Source of the DNA: Rhynochetos jubatus
Lineage: Eukaryota > Chordata > Aves > Eurypygiformes > Rhynochetidae
Assembly: GCA_027574665.1 (NCBI GenBank)
Contig: CM050677.1
Span: forward strand, 248,001-312,000
Direction of reading: 5' to 3'
DNA length: 64,000 bases
Both the position numbers and the translations under genes were made by a program. Of this stretch, positions 11,501 through 21,900 are shown piece by piece (positions within the stretch are counted from its first letter, which is position 1; every line of letters starts with the position of its first letter). The notes below the pieces were generated by a model. That model saw nothing but the letters and a program-made list of their open reading frames with translations, made no database searches and was not told the origin of the DNA.

Positions 11501-14500
11501 GTGGGGCTCAAAGCTCCTGCCGCGAGGCCCGTGGACCCCAGAACCGCCCCCCCCCCCCCCCCCCCCAGCCTCTGCCGGGGGTTTCAGTTCCCGAGCCGGA
11601 GCTCCCCGCTGGCCTGAGCGCGTTTCTCGGGCGGACGTGGCCTCCGGGTCACGGCGCGGCGTCTCCTCGGGCGCAAGAGGGAGCTGCGAGCTCGGGAGCG
11701 GGGAGCTGCGGCGCCGTGAGCGACTGAGCAATCGCACGGCGTGACCGGAGGATCCTTCTTTCCCCCCGGTTGTCCCGCCGTGAGTTTCCCTGTGGCGAGG
11801 CCGGCGCCGCTTACCTGTTCCCACCCAGGCCCGCGTTCCTGCTTGCGCGCCGCCCGCGGTAGTTCTCCCGGGGGGGTGTTCCCGCCCTGCCCGAATCCCT
11901 GGAAAGGCTAATCTCTCCTTTTTCTCTCCCCTCTCAGGTTTCCCAAGAGGACACGCGAGCTCAGTTCCTCATCCCTGGGGGTTCCTTGGGCCGCAACAGG
12001 GCCGAAGCCTCGCTGGAGCGGGCGCAGAACCTCAACCCCATGGTGGACGTCAAAGCCGACCCCGAGAGCGTGGAGAGCAAACCCGAAGAGTTCTTCACCC
12101 AGTTCGACGCGGTAGGTACCGCTGGGGGGGAGAGAAAGGGCGGGGGAGAAGGGCTTTCTGGGCTTCCTGCTCCGTCTCCTCGAGCCGCCGGCAGCTGCCC
12201 GTCGGTCTCCTCCGTTAGTGGCGTCCGGCCGCGCCCGCCTCTTCCCTGCTGGGGTTTTTTGGGGTGTAACCGGGCCGGTAGCGACGGGAGCCGCAGCCCA
12301 CGTGGCTTCTCGGTTCGGCATTCCTGCTGGGGGTGGAAAAACCCGAGGGGAGGAGCGGGAAGGCAGCCGGGTGTTACTGCTCCCGCGGCTCTCCTGCCTG
12401 AAGGGGCAGGAGCGTGGATGGGGGGAGCCGCCCCGCTCTGCTCCCGCACAGGCAGGCCCGGGGGTTTAAAACTGCCCGTGTTCCGCTTCATCCCCCAACT
12501 CCCACGGAAATTATCCCGCACACCGTATCCCCAAACCTCTTAATTATCCCCGGAGCGACGGCTGCTGGGATTAGCCCTTGTGACGAGATGGGGGGGGGGG
12601 GAAATTGATAATTGCCCTGAGCGCTGCACCCTGCTGTGAGTGAAACATCCCCCCCACCCCGGGCCCCGGAACCTTCCCCGCTGCGCCGGGGCTACCTCCC
12701 CCACCGGCAGGGAGGGAATAAACGGGGAATTGCTGCCGGCAGGTCTGCCTGACCTGCTGCCCCCGCGACGTCATGGTGAACATCGACCAAATCTGCCACA
12801 AGAACGGCGTCAAGTTCTTCGCCGGCGACGTCTTCGGTTACCACGGATACACGTTCGCAGACCTCGGGGAACACGAGTTCGTGGAGTGAGTGGGGGGACG
12901 GGGGGGGGACGGGAGTCCTGCGGGGGTTGGGGTTTCTCGGAGCCGGCTCAGTGTTACCGTTTTTCCCTCCGTCCTTAGGGAGAAAACCAAAATTCCCAAG
13001 GCCAGCCCGGGCGTGGAGGACGGGCCGGACACCAAAAAGGCCAAACTCGACTCGTCGGAGACCACCATGGTGAAAAAGGTGTGTGGAACTGCCCCCCCCC
13101 GGCCCCCCTGGGGGCTGTCCCGCTGCCTCTCCTTCCCTGTACTGGTAGGAAGCGCTTTCATACTGGTTTGGGGGGGGTTACAGCCCGAGCCAGCTCCCAC
13201 GGAAGCTCCGAACCAGCTCCCACGGAAGCTCCGTGTCCGCTGGGAGCGTGGGGGGGTGAAGGTTTTCGCTCTCCCTTTATTTGGGGTGTGAAATTCCGCT
13301 CCCGGCGAAGCCTTTTCGCATGGAAATGCCCCCGGCCTGGGCATTGTTTCCGCTCCCAGCTGGAAACTTAACCCGAGGAGTGGAAATCCCCGGGCTGAGC
13401 CAGCAGATGAACCCCCCTCGGTGGCTTGTGCCCCCCCCCAGCATCCCGAGGCCCGGGGGTATGCCCGGCGTGCCGACGGAACCACCTGTCGTCCTCCCGC
13501 GCTTCGTCGGCGTGACGATTCCGAAGGCGATGCGGCCGGCTGGGACGGATTCCTCCGGATCCGTTTCCGAGATGCCGGACCCTGGGGGGGGGGGGGGGCC
13601 ACGGCCGAGCCTCCCCGCGGGAAGAGTTTGACCCCCGCGGGCAGTACCGCCGCTCCGGAGCCCGGCGACTCCGGAGTTGATGCTCCCCCGTCCCACGGAA
13701 GCCCCGACGCTGGGGGTTGTTGGGGGTTATTGGCATCGCCTTAACGAGTTTTAATTAAGGGGGGGGGGGGGGGCTATTAGCATTAACCCTTTAATTAAGG
13801 GAGCGGGTCACACGCTGCCCCCCCCGAGGGGACGGGAAGCACCTTCCCGATGCTCATCCGCTCACCTTGCCACCCACCGCTGGGATTTGGGGGGTGGCGG
13901 GGGGGTGGCGCTTCCCTGGCGGCCCCCCCGCCTCAGCGCCTTCTTCCCCCACCCCCCCGCAGCGCGTGGGGTTCTGCCAGCTGCGGGACGCCCTGGCCGT
14001 CGACTGGCGCGGGGAGAAGGCGAAGGCGGCCCTCAAACGCACCGCTCCGGATTACTTCCTCCTCCAAGGTAAAGCCCTGCCCTGCCCCGGGACCGCTTCC
14101 GGGCGGGATTTGGGTCGTCGTTACTGTCGGGTTTGGGGTGTTTCACCCCCTTTTTGGGTATTTTTTCCCCTGGGTCGGAAGCGGCCCGGGCTCCGCGCTC
14201 TCCCGTGCCGCCAGGTGACGGAGCCGAGCCGCCCCGGCGCGTTCCGGAGTCCCTCGGGAAGGCAGCGGGGGGCTTTCCCGACCCGGTTCCGCGCTCGCTC
14301 CGGGCTGGAGAGCTCCCGCAAAAGGCTTGTCCCGAACAGCCGGCGCCGCTCTCCCTCCCTTTCCCAGTGCTGTTGCAGTTCCGGACGGACAACGGCCGGG
14401 ATCCTTCGCCCCCCAGCTACGCCGAGGACTCCGAGCTGCTGCTCCGGACCCGCCGCGACGTCCTGGAGTCGCTGGGGGTCGGCGCCGACCTGGTGCCGGA

Positions 14501-15215
14501 GGAATTCGTCAGGTGCGCCGATTCCCCACGCCGCACGCGGCCCAGCCTTCGCCCCCCCCCCCCCACCCCGGGCGTGTCCCCGGTTTTCCACCCTCGCCGG
14601 GACGAGCCGCCGGGCTCCGCCGCCTTCCCGAGGCCTTGACGCGGGGCCGGATCCCGAGCGATCCAGCGGGACCGTGGCACCGCGACGGTGTGGAGACCCA
14701 CCCCCCCCACCCCAGACCCACCGGGAACTCCCACTCCCACCCCGCTGCCCACCGGGAATGGCGGGAATGTGGCACCGGGAATGCCGGGGGCGGGGGGGTT
14801 ATTTTTAGCAGGGTGCCACGGAGCACGCGGGGGGTTGGCCCTGGCCCCGCCGGCCCCTGTTTGGGGTTAAACTCTGGTGTTTTAGGGCTGGGGGGGGGGG
14901 ACACGGACACGCGCAGCGCGTCCCCTCCCAACTTTCCCGTTGGATTCCCCCCCCCAGCTACTGCTTCTCTGAGATGGCTCCCGTCTGCGCCGTGGTCGGA
15001 GGCGTCCTGGGCCAGGAGGTGGTCAAGGTAACACCCGGGGGGGTTATTTTGGGGAAGGGGGACACACACACACACACCCCCCCCCGCCACAGCTCCTCTT
15101 TGCCCCCCCCCGCCCCCCCCAGGCCCTGTCGCAGCGGGATCCCCCCCACAACAACTTCTTCTTCTTCGACGGCATCCGAGGCAACGGGGTCGTGGAGTGC
15201 CTGGGCCCCAGCTGA
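8549..15215 (+). CDS. SAE1: SUMO-activating enzyme subunit 1 (AOS1), nine exons
   Basis: SAE1 is the non-catalytic half of the SAE1/UBA2 SUMO E1, which adenylates SUMO and passes it to UBC9; it is mainly nuclear. Coding exons: 8549-8649, 10971-11082, 11938-12111, 12743-12885, 12979-13078, 13963-14068, 14368-14512, 14958-15027, 15123-15215. All have GT-AG borders and matching phases, giving 347 residues (human 346). The N-terminus (MVEKEEGGPGGISEEEAAQY, then DRQIRLWG) and VLLVGMKGLGAEVAKNLILA of the ThiF/Rossmann fold are near-identical to the mammalian protein. DVFGYHGYTFADLGEHEFVE, the acidic/lysine linker ending SSETTMVKK, and the C-terminal HNNFFFFDG also match. As expected for this subunit, it lacks the catalytic Cys domain of UBA2. 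Intron 1 (2.3 kb) holds a minisatellite. One small change is Ser instead of Arg at the exon 7/8 junction (FVS-YCFSEM). Confidence 0.97.
8690..10120. repeat. Minisatellite in SAE1 intron 1
   Basis: Tandem G-rich copies, unit about 90-130 bases with internal 30-40 base sub-repeats, based on GGGACCCTGTAGGAGCTTCTGGGGG and CCACGGCCTGTGAGGG. The array starts about 40 bases after the exon 1 donor and decays toward 10.1 kb. The rest of the intron (10121-10970) is unique. Confidence 0.85.
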
Positions 15216-15312
15216 GCTGGGGAGGGGGCCGGGGGGGGGCCAGCCCCCCCACTTTAGCGGTGGTGGGTACCTCTGGGGTGTGGCGGCACCCCCCCAGTTG
15301 GGGGAGGGGTTT

Positions 15313-15318
15313 AATAAA
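15313..15318 (+). terminator. SAE1: SAE1 poly(A) signal AATAAA
   Basis: A canonical AATAAA about 100 bases after the stop codon of SAE1, in TTAATAAAACG, giving a very short 3' UTR. No competing signal is seen before the downstream C-rich array. Confidence 0.85.
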
Positions 15319-15429
15319 ACGTTTCTACAAAAAGTGGTTTATTTGAGGGTGGGAGCGGAGCTGGTGGTAATGTGGGGGGGGTGGGGGTGCTGCTGGGACC
15401 CCCCCAAAAATCCTGGGGGACCCCCATGG

Positions 15430-17460
15430 AGCCCTAAACCCCACTGACCCCAAACCCTGTCTCCCAAGGAGATGTCCTGCACCCCCAAACCCCACCCCCT
15501 GCAGGCCTCCACCCCTACAGCCCCCCCCAACCCCCAAACCCAACGAAGCCCCCACACCCTCAGCCCCAAACCCTACTGACCCCCCAACCTCATGGACTCC
15601 AGGCCTTGGGGACCCCCCAAATCCCAGGGGACCCCTCCCCCCGGACCTATAGACCCAAAACTCATTGACCCCAACCCTCAGTGGCCACAACCCCTATGGA
15701 CCCCCCCCCAAGCCTCAGACCCCAAACTCTATGGAGCCCCCAAACCTTACAGGTCCCCAAGCCTCATGGACCCCCCAACCCTCATTGACCCCAAACCCTA
15801 TAGACCCCCCCCAACCCTATGGAGCCTCCCCAACCCTACAGCCCCCCAAACCCTATGGAGCCTCCCCAACCCTATAGACCCCCCAAACCTTACAGGTCCC
15901 CAAACCCTATGGAGCCTCCCCAAACCCTATGGACCCCCCAAATCCTATGGACCCCCAAGCCTCAGACCCCAAACCCTATGGACCCCCCCAGTGTTATGGA
16001 CCCTCCACAAACCTCATTGGCTGCAAACCCTATAGACCGCCCCCCCAAACCTTATAGATCCCCAAGCCTCATGGACCCCCCCCAAAGCTCATTGACCCCA
16101 AACCCTATAGACACCCCCCCAACCCTCATTGCCCCCCCCGACCCCAAACCTTATGGACCCTCCACAAGCCTCATTGACTGCAAACCCTATGGGCCCCCCA
16201 AACCCTATAGACCCCTAAGCATTGGACCCTAAACCCTATAGACCCCCAAGAGTCAGACCCCAAACCCTATGGATCCCCCAAACCCTACAGACCCCCAAGA
16301 GTCGGACCCCAAACCCTATAGACACCCCCCAACCTCATGGGTCCCCAAAACCCTATGGATCCTCCACAACCTCATTAGCTGCAAACCCTATAGACCCCCC
16401 CAAACCCCACAGACCCCCCCAAACCCCACAGACCCCAAGCCTCATGGACTGCCGCCCGCCCCAACCCTATAGATCCCCAAAGCCATTGACCCCAAACCTT
16501 ATCGACACCCCTGACCTCATGGTCCCCAAACCCTATGGACCCCCCCCAACCCTTATACATCCCAAGCCATATGGACCCCCCCCAACCCTATAGACCCCCC
16601 AGTCCCCAACCACGATGGACCATCCACAACCCTCATTGGTCACAAACCCTATGGACCCCCCCCCAAACCCTATAGACCCCCCCCAACCCTTATACATCCC
16701 CAAGCCTCATGGACCCCCCCAACCCTCATTGACCCCCCAGACCCCAACCACGATGGATCATCCACAACCCTCATTGGCCACAAACCCTACGGACCCCCCC
16801 CCCAAACCCTATAGACCCCCCCCAACCCTTACACATCCTCAAGCCTCATGACCCCCCCCAACCCTCATTGACCCCCCAGACCCCAACCACGATGGATCAT
16901 CCACAACCCTCATTGGCCACAAACCCTATGGACCCCCCCAAACCCTATAGACCCCCCCCAACCCTTATACATCCCCAAGCCATATGGACCCCCCCAACCC
17001 TCATTGACCCCCAGACCCCAACCACGATGGACCATCCACAACCCTCATTGGTCACAAACCCTATGGACCCCCCCAAGCCATATGGACACCCCCCCAACCC
17101 TATAGACCCCCCCCAACCCTTACACATCCCCAAGCCATATGGACCCCCCCAACCCTCATTGACCCCCCAGACCCCAACCACGATGGACCATCCACAACCC
17201 TCATTGGTCACAAACCCTATGGACCCCCCCAAGCCATATGGACACGCCCCCAACCCTATAGACCCCCCCCCAACCCTTATACATCCCCAAGCCATATGGA
17301 TCCCCCCCCAACCCTCATTGACCCCCGTACCCCAACCATGATTGACCATCCACAACCCTCATTGGCCACAAACCCTATGGACCGCCCCAAACCCTATGGA
17401 CCCCCCCAACCCCTACGGCCCCCCCCCAACCCCCTACGGCCCCCCCCCCCCCCCCCCCCC
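15430..17460. repeat. C-rich minisatellite between SAE1 and BBC3
   Basis: About 2 kb of tandem copies of AACCCTATGGACCCCCC and relatives (CCTCATTGACCCC, CCACAACCCTCATTGG). The second half (16600-17350) has a higher-order unit of about 130 bases. It fills the space between two convergent 3' ends. Long Pro-rich open frames are artefacts of the repeat. Confidence 0.93.
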
Positions 17461-17493
17461 CCAGCACTGCCACGCGCTCCTCCTTCGGTTGGT

Positions 17494-17499
17494 TTTATT
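17494..17499 (-). terminator. BBC3: BBC3 poly(A) signal (AATAAA on minus strand)
   Basis: TTTATT on the plus strand reads AATAAA on the minus strand, inside CAATAAAACC, about 490 bases beyond the BBC3 stop codon. It gives a 3' UTR of roughly 0.5 kb. No other AATAAA occurs on this strand between the stop and this point; the AATAAA motifs near 17840 are on the other strand. Confidence 0.75.
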
Positions 17500-17549
17500 G
17501 AAAACAAACGTACAAAAGGAGTAAGGGATCATATACAGCCGGCCTGCCC

Positions 17550-17660
17550 CACTGTACACCCCCTGTACACCCCCCCGGACACCCCCCCACTGTACACCCC
17601 CTGTACACCCCCCCTGTACACCCCCTGTACACCCCCCCCCACTGTACACCCCTATATACA
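17550..17660. repeat. GTACACCCCC microsatellite in BBC3 3' UTR
   Basis: About nine copies of a 10-16 base unit CTGTACACCCCC within the inferred 3' UTR of BBC3. The rest of the UTR (17661-17986) contains long G and C runs, including about 26 G at 17959-17984, immediately after the stop codon in transcription order. Confidence 0.75.
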
Positions 17661-17986
17661 GCTCCAACATACAGTATATACACAGCGCTGCAGCCCCCCG
17701 CCCCCCCCGTGCCACAGGGGAAGCCAGGCGGGGGCTGCGACCCCCACAGCACCTTGGGGGGGGAGGGGGGGGGGGGGCGTGTGCCCCCCCAGCCCCCCCC
17801 CTACCGCGTGGCGCGCCCCCCCCCGCCCCCCACCCCCCCAATAAATTAAATAAATAGCAAAAAGTGGTGGCGGGGGGGGGGCGATGGCAGAGGCGCGGCG
17901 CTGGGCTTCTCGCTGGTGGTGCGGGGGGGGGGCGTTGGGGGGGGGGTCGCCGTTGATTTTGGGGGGGGGGGGGGGGGGGGGGGGCG

Positions 17987-19397
17987 CTAGTTGGCTGCCC
18001 GCAGGTCGTAACCGGCCCCCAGCAACTGCGAGAGCAGGCGGTAGAGGTGCCCCCAAAACACGCCCCCCCGTGGCTCCCGCTGCGGGCAAAGGGTCTCAGT
18101 TAGTCCGGGGGGGCGTTAATGAAGGGTTGGGGGGGGTTAATTAAGGGGGGGGGGGGGTGTTTAGCCCCCCCCCCTCCGCCGGCGGCTCCCAGCCTCGCAG
18201 CCCCGCTGCTATTTATAGGCTGTGAGTCAGCGGCTGGCTCGCGCGCGCGCGACAGCCCGGCGGCTCCTCTTTTTGGGGGGGGGTCCCTGCTTTATTTGGG
18301 GGTGCCCCCCCCCCAACACCCCTCCCCCCCCCCCCCCCCGAAAGCAATGGGAATAACGCTGGGAATGGGAGGGGGTAACACGGGGAATGAGGGATTTTTG
18401 GGATGCCTCCCCCCCCAAATATCCCTGGGGGAGCATCCCCCCCCCGGGCAATATGGGGGTGCCCCCTCCCACTTCGGGTGTGCCCACCCCCAGTTTGGGG
18501 GTGCCCCCTCCCCAATTTGAACGATGCCCCCCCCCTCCCCAAAAGAACAGCCACCCGCAGTAGGAATAACCGGGAATGGGGGCCGGGGGGGGGGGGGATT
18601 TTGGGGTGCCCACCCCCAAAGTGTCCCACCGCGAGCCCCCCCTCCAGATTTTGGGGTATCCCCCCCCCCCCGTACCTGCTGCTCGTAGGTCTGCTGGAAG
18701 GCGTCGCCCAGGCGGCGCAGGCGGGCGCCCAGCTCCTGCTCCGGGCTGGGGGTCGCCCCCCCCCGGCGCCCCCCACTCTGGGGGGGTCCCTCGTGGTCCC
18801 CATCCTCCGTGGGCTGAAACTCGCCTGGAACGGGGCCGGGGGGGGGGGGAGAGGGAAGGTCAGGCTTGGGACCCCCCCCCCCCCCCAGCACCAGGGTACG
18901 GGGGCTCCCCAACAGGAAAGCCCAGAGCCATTCCCAGCGCTTGGCCGGGGGGCGCCCCCCCCCCGGGACCCCCCCCAAACCACCAGTGGGGGGGCGGGGG
19001 GGGGGGGGTCGCGCCTGCAGAAACGGGAGCAGGCAGCGAGCTGGCTCCGTGGGGATTTGGGGAGAGGGGATGTACCCCCCCCCCCCCCCCCCAGGGCGTG
19101 GGGACCCCCCCCAATGGTGTGAGCCCCCCCCCCCACCCCGGGTGCGAGACCCCCCCCCCCGGGACTCACCGTGGGCGGTGGCGGCTGCGGGGGGTCCCCG
19201 TGTCCCGCAACGATAGAGGACGAAGTGGGGGGGGGGGCGGGGAAGCCCCCGGACAGGCGCAGCTCAGGCGGGGGTGGAGGCGTGGGGCGGGGGGGGGGCA
19301 CGGGCAGGGTCGCCGCCCCCCCCCCCCCGCAGGCAGGGGGTGCAGGCAGGGGGGCTGGCGGCTGGGCGAGGCTCCCTTCCCGCAGCGGTCTGGCCAT
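17987..19397 (-). CDS. BBC3: BH3-only apoptosis protein PUMA, three coding exons
   Basis: PUMA binds anti-apoptotic BCL2-family proteins at mitochondria and releases BAX/BAK. Coding exons on the minus strand: 19397-19170, 18824-18676, 18079-17987. All have GT-AG borders; the last acceptor has a CTAAC branch site. The start reads MARPLREGS (human MARARQEGS). Exon 3 carries the BH3 helix LGARLRRLGDAFQQTYEQQ (human IGAQLRRMADDLNAQYERR). The last exon encodes a hydrophobic tail VFWGHLYRLLSQLLG (human RVLYNLIMGLLP) and stops at 17987. Exons 3 and 4 join in phase 0. Exon 2 in the MARPLREGS frame is one base short of joining exon 3. Adding one C in the C11 run (plus strand G, 19227-19237) restores phase and exposes LYRCGTRGPPAATA, resembling human YLCAPTAPPAVTA. 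The inferred length is about 156 residues (human 193). Its position between SAE1 and CCDC9 on the opposite strand matches human BBC3. BMF is the alternative BH3-only candidate, but synteny and the N-terminus disfavour it. Confidence 0.9.
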
Positions 19398-19794
19398 CGC
19401 ACCCGGGGGGCTCTGCGGTGGGGGGGGGGTGGGTGTCAGCGTGGGGGCACCCACGCGCGGCGGGACACCCCTTCGCCCCCCCCCCCCTCCACGCCGTTGC
19501 GCCACCCCTGCGGCCGCGCGCGCCCGCCAGGGGGCGCCCCCCGCGAGCGGGCGGTGTTTGTAAACAAACCGGGCGGCGGGGCCCGCCGGCCCCACGGACA
19601 CGCGGGGAGGGCGGGGGGGGAGAGCCCACGCTGCCCCCTCCCGTGCTCCGCCGGCCCGCCGAGGGCACCCCCACGCGTGGGGGGGGTGTGTGTGTGGTGT
19701 GTGTGTGCGCGCTGCCCGGACTAACGCGCGTTGTTTCACCCAGACACCCCCGCCCCACCTCCCCGGTTCCCACGCGGGCACCCCACGGAGCGCT

Positions 19795-20130
19795 CCGCTC
19801 GCACCCACGGAGGGCACCCCACGGGGTCCCCACCCCATGGAGGGCACCCCACGGAGTCCCCCTCCCCACCCCACAGGGTCCCCCTCCCCATGGAGGGCAC
19901 CCCACGGGGTCCCCCCCCCACCCCACGGAGGGCACCCCACGGGGTCCCCCTCCCCATGGAAGGCACCCCACGGGGTTCCCACCCCACGGGGTTTCCCCCC
20001 CCCCCCCCCACCGGGGTCCCCACCCCATGGAGGGCACCCCCACGGGGTCCCCCCCCCACCGGGGTCCCCACCCCATGGAGGGCACCCCCACGGGGTCCCC
20101 CTCCCCGTCCCACGGGGTCCCCGTCCCACG
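19795..20130. repeat. Minisatellite in BBC3 intron 1
   Basis: Tandem copies of GGAGGGCACCCCACGGGGTCC with CCCACCCCAT spacers, unit about 27-45 bases, within the inferred first intron of BBC3 (19413-20309). A 912-codon open frame on the minus strand that crosses this repeat and the BBC3 exons is composition-driven, not a protein. Confidence 0.8.
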
Positions 20131-20309
20131 GCGCCCCCCGCCCCGTGCCCCCCCCCCCACGCGTGATTCCCCCATCCCACGCCGCGCGCTCCCGCTGCCT
20201 CCCCCCTTACTCCCGCACCCCCGTGGGTTGGGGGGGGTCCCCACGCCCCCCCACGCTTGCCCCCGCCCCCCCCCTTCACTGTTCTCCCGCGTGGGCGCCC
20301 CCCACTCAC

Positions 20310-20400
20310 TGCAGCTGCATGAACCGTGCGGGGCGGACGCTGCGATCGGCACCGGCACCGGCTCGGTCTGGCAGCGCGCGCCGCGCTGCCCGCTCTGGGC
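20310..20400 (-). other. BBC3: Probable BBC3 non-coding exon 1
   Basis: On the minus strand a strong donor (CTGCA then GTGAGT) ends an exon at 20310, and a good acceptor (CACCGCAG) opens exon 2 at 19412, 15 bases before the BBC3 ATG. The 5' boundary is a guess from the promoter elements just upstream. An ATG at 20320 inside this exon would be out of frame with the PUMA start and could act as an upstream open reading frame. Confidence 0.55.
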
Positions 20401-20420
20401 AGGGCCCCGCCCCCTCCCCG

Positions 20421-20450
20421 TGACGTCACCGCCCCGCCCCGCCCCGCCCC
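20421..20450 (-). promoter_or_regulatory. BBC3: CRE (TGACGTCA) and GC boxes of BBC3 promoter
   Basis: A perfect palindromic CRE/ATF site at 20421-20428, followed on the plus strand by repeated CCGCCCC motifs to 20450, which read GGGGCGG (Sp1-type GC boxes) in the BBC3 direction. Another GC box lies at 20402-20413. The order in the BBC3 direction is p53 site, GC boxes, CRE, GC box, exon 1. Confidence 0.7.
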
Positions 20451-20470
20451 GGACAAGTTCGGGCTTGTGC
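20451..20470 (-). promoter_or_regulatory. BBC3: p53 response element of BBC3
   Basis: Two adjacent decamers with no spacer: GGACAAGTTC (10/10 to RRRCWWGYYY) and GGGCTTGTGC (9/10, one G at a pyrimidine position). Read in the BBC3 direction the site shares its CAAG core and the CTTGTCC end with the known p53 site of the human PUMA promoter. It lies about 1.05 kb before the ATG and an estimated 50-100 bases before exon 1. Confidence 0.8.
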
Positions 20471-21046
20471 GGCGGCGGTCGGGGATCCCCCCACGGGGGG
20501 GGAGGGGCGTTGGCCCCCCCCACGGCCGGGGCGGGTCCCGGGGCGGCCGCAGCCACTCAGCCGCCGCCGCCGTTTCCAGGGGAAGGTTTCGCCGCCGCCG
20601 CCGCCCCGGTAACAGCGGGAAGGGGCCAACCAGGCGCCGCGGATCCCCGCCGCCCCCCGCCCCGACCCGCACCCCGAGTCCTGGCCCCCCCCCCCCCCCC
20701 CCCCCACGCCGTGCCCCCCCGGCTCGGACACCCCCACCCCCCCTCGGGGGTCTCCCCGCTGCCTTGGCCCGATGGCGGCCCCCCCGGAACGGGGCACACC
20801 GGGCCCGCCCGCTGCCCCCGGGCCCCTGCCCCTTGACCCTTGACCTCTGCCCCCCCCTGCCCCGCCGGTCACCCCCGGCCCCGCCCCCGGCCGGGCCCTC
20901 CGGCCGACATCCCCCCGCCCGGCCCGCGCGCTGCCGCCGCCGCGCTCCCATTGGACGGAGCAGCCTCTGTCTCAGCCAATCAGCGCCCGCGGAAGCGCTG
21001 TATCCAGCGGAGCGCGCGACCGTGCGGGAACGGCGGGGCCGAGTGT
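20471..21046. other. CpG island upstream of BBC3
   Basis: Dense CpG and GC boxes. Two oppositely oriented CCAAT boxes lie at 20948-20952 (ATTGG) and 20974-20978 (CCAAT), 21 bases apart, a typical NF-Y arrangement. It is probably distal BBC3 promoter. It could also be bidirectional, but no exon was recognised to its right before the arrays begin. Confidence 0.5.
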
Positions 21047-21900
21047 AGGTGCGGCTGTGGGTGCCCTATAGATAGATACCCTATAGATACCCTATAGGAA
21101 CCGCTATGGGTACCGCTATGGGTGCGGCTGTGGGTACCCTATAGGTACTGCTATAGGAACCGCTATGGGTACCCTATAGGTACCGCTATGGGTGCGGCTG
21201 TGGGTGCCCTATGGGTGCGGCTGTGGGTACCGCTATAGGTGCGGCTGTGGGTGCCCTATAGTTGTGGCTGTGGGTACCGCTGTGGGTACCCTATAGGTAC
21301 CGCTATGGGTGTGGCTGTGGGTACCGCTGTGGGTACCGCAATAGGTACCACTATGGTACCGCTATAGGTGTGGCTGTAGGTACCGCTATAGGTACCACTA
21401 TAGGTGTGGCTGTAGGTACTGCTATGGGTACCGCTATAGGTGCGGCTGTGGGTACCGTTATGGGTACCCCTATAGGTGTGGCTGTAGGTACCACTATGGG
21501 TACCGCTATAGGTGTGGCTGTAGGTACCGCTATGGGTACCGCTATAGGTGTGGCTGTGGGTACCGTTATGGGTACCCCTATAGGTGTGGCTGTAGGTACC
21601 ACTATGGGTACCGCTATAGGTGTGGCTGTAGGTACCGCTATAGGTACCGCTATAGGTGTGGCTATGGGTACCATTATGGGTACCCCTATAGGTGTGGCTG
21701 TGGGTACCATTATGGGTACCCCTATAGGTGTGGCTGTGGGTACCGCTATAGGTACCCCTATAGGTGTGGCTGTAGGTACCGCTATGGGTACCGCTATAGG
21801 TGCGGCTGTGGGTACTGCTATAGGCGTCACTGAAGGTACCACAATAGGTATTGCTATAGGTACCAGCCATAGGTACCAGTACCAGCCATAGGTGCCCCTG
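21047..21900. repeat. GGTACC/CTATAGG minisatellite, family 1
   Basis: Tandem units of 18-24 bases joining palindromic six-mers GGTACC and CTATAG with GTGTGGCTGTGG spacers, for example GGTACCGCTATAGGTGTGGC. A higher-order period of about 66 bases is visible at 21400-21800. No coding capacity is inferred. Confidence 0.93.

Noticed and set aside
17838-17850. AATAAA motifs on the plus strand within the BBC3 3' UTR region
   Set aside because: They are on the strand opposite to BBC3 and far from the SAE1 end, which already has its own signal at 15313.
18213-20951. A 912-codon open frame on the minus strand across the BBC3 locus
   Set aside because: It runs through introns and a minisatellite, is made of Gly/Pro/Arg runs, and is open only because of composition. 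The real signal inside it is the set of BBC3 exons.
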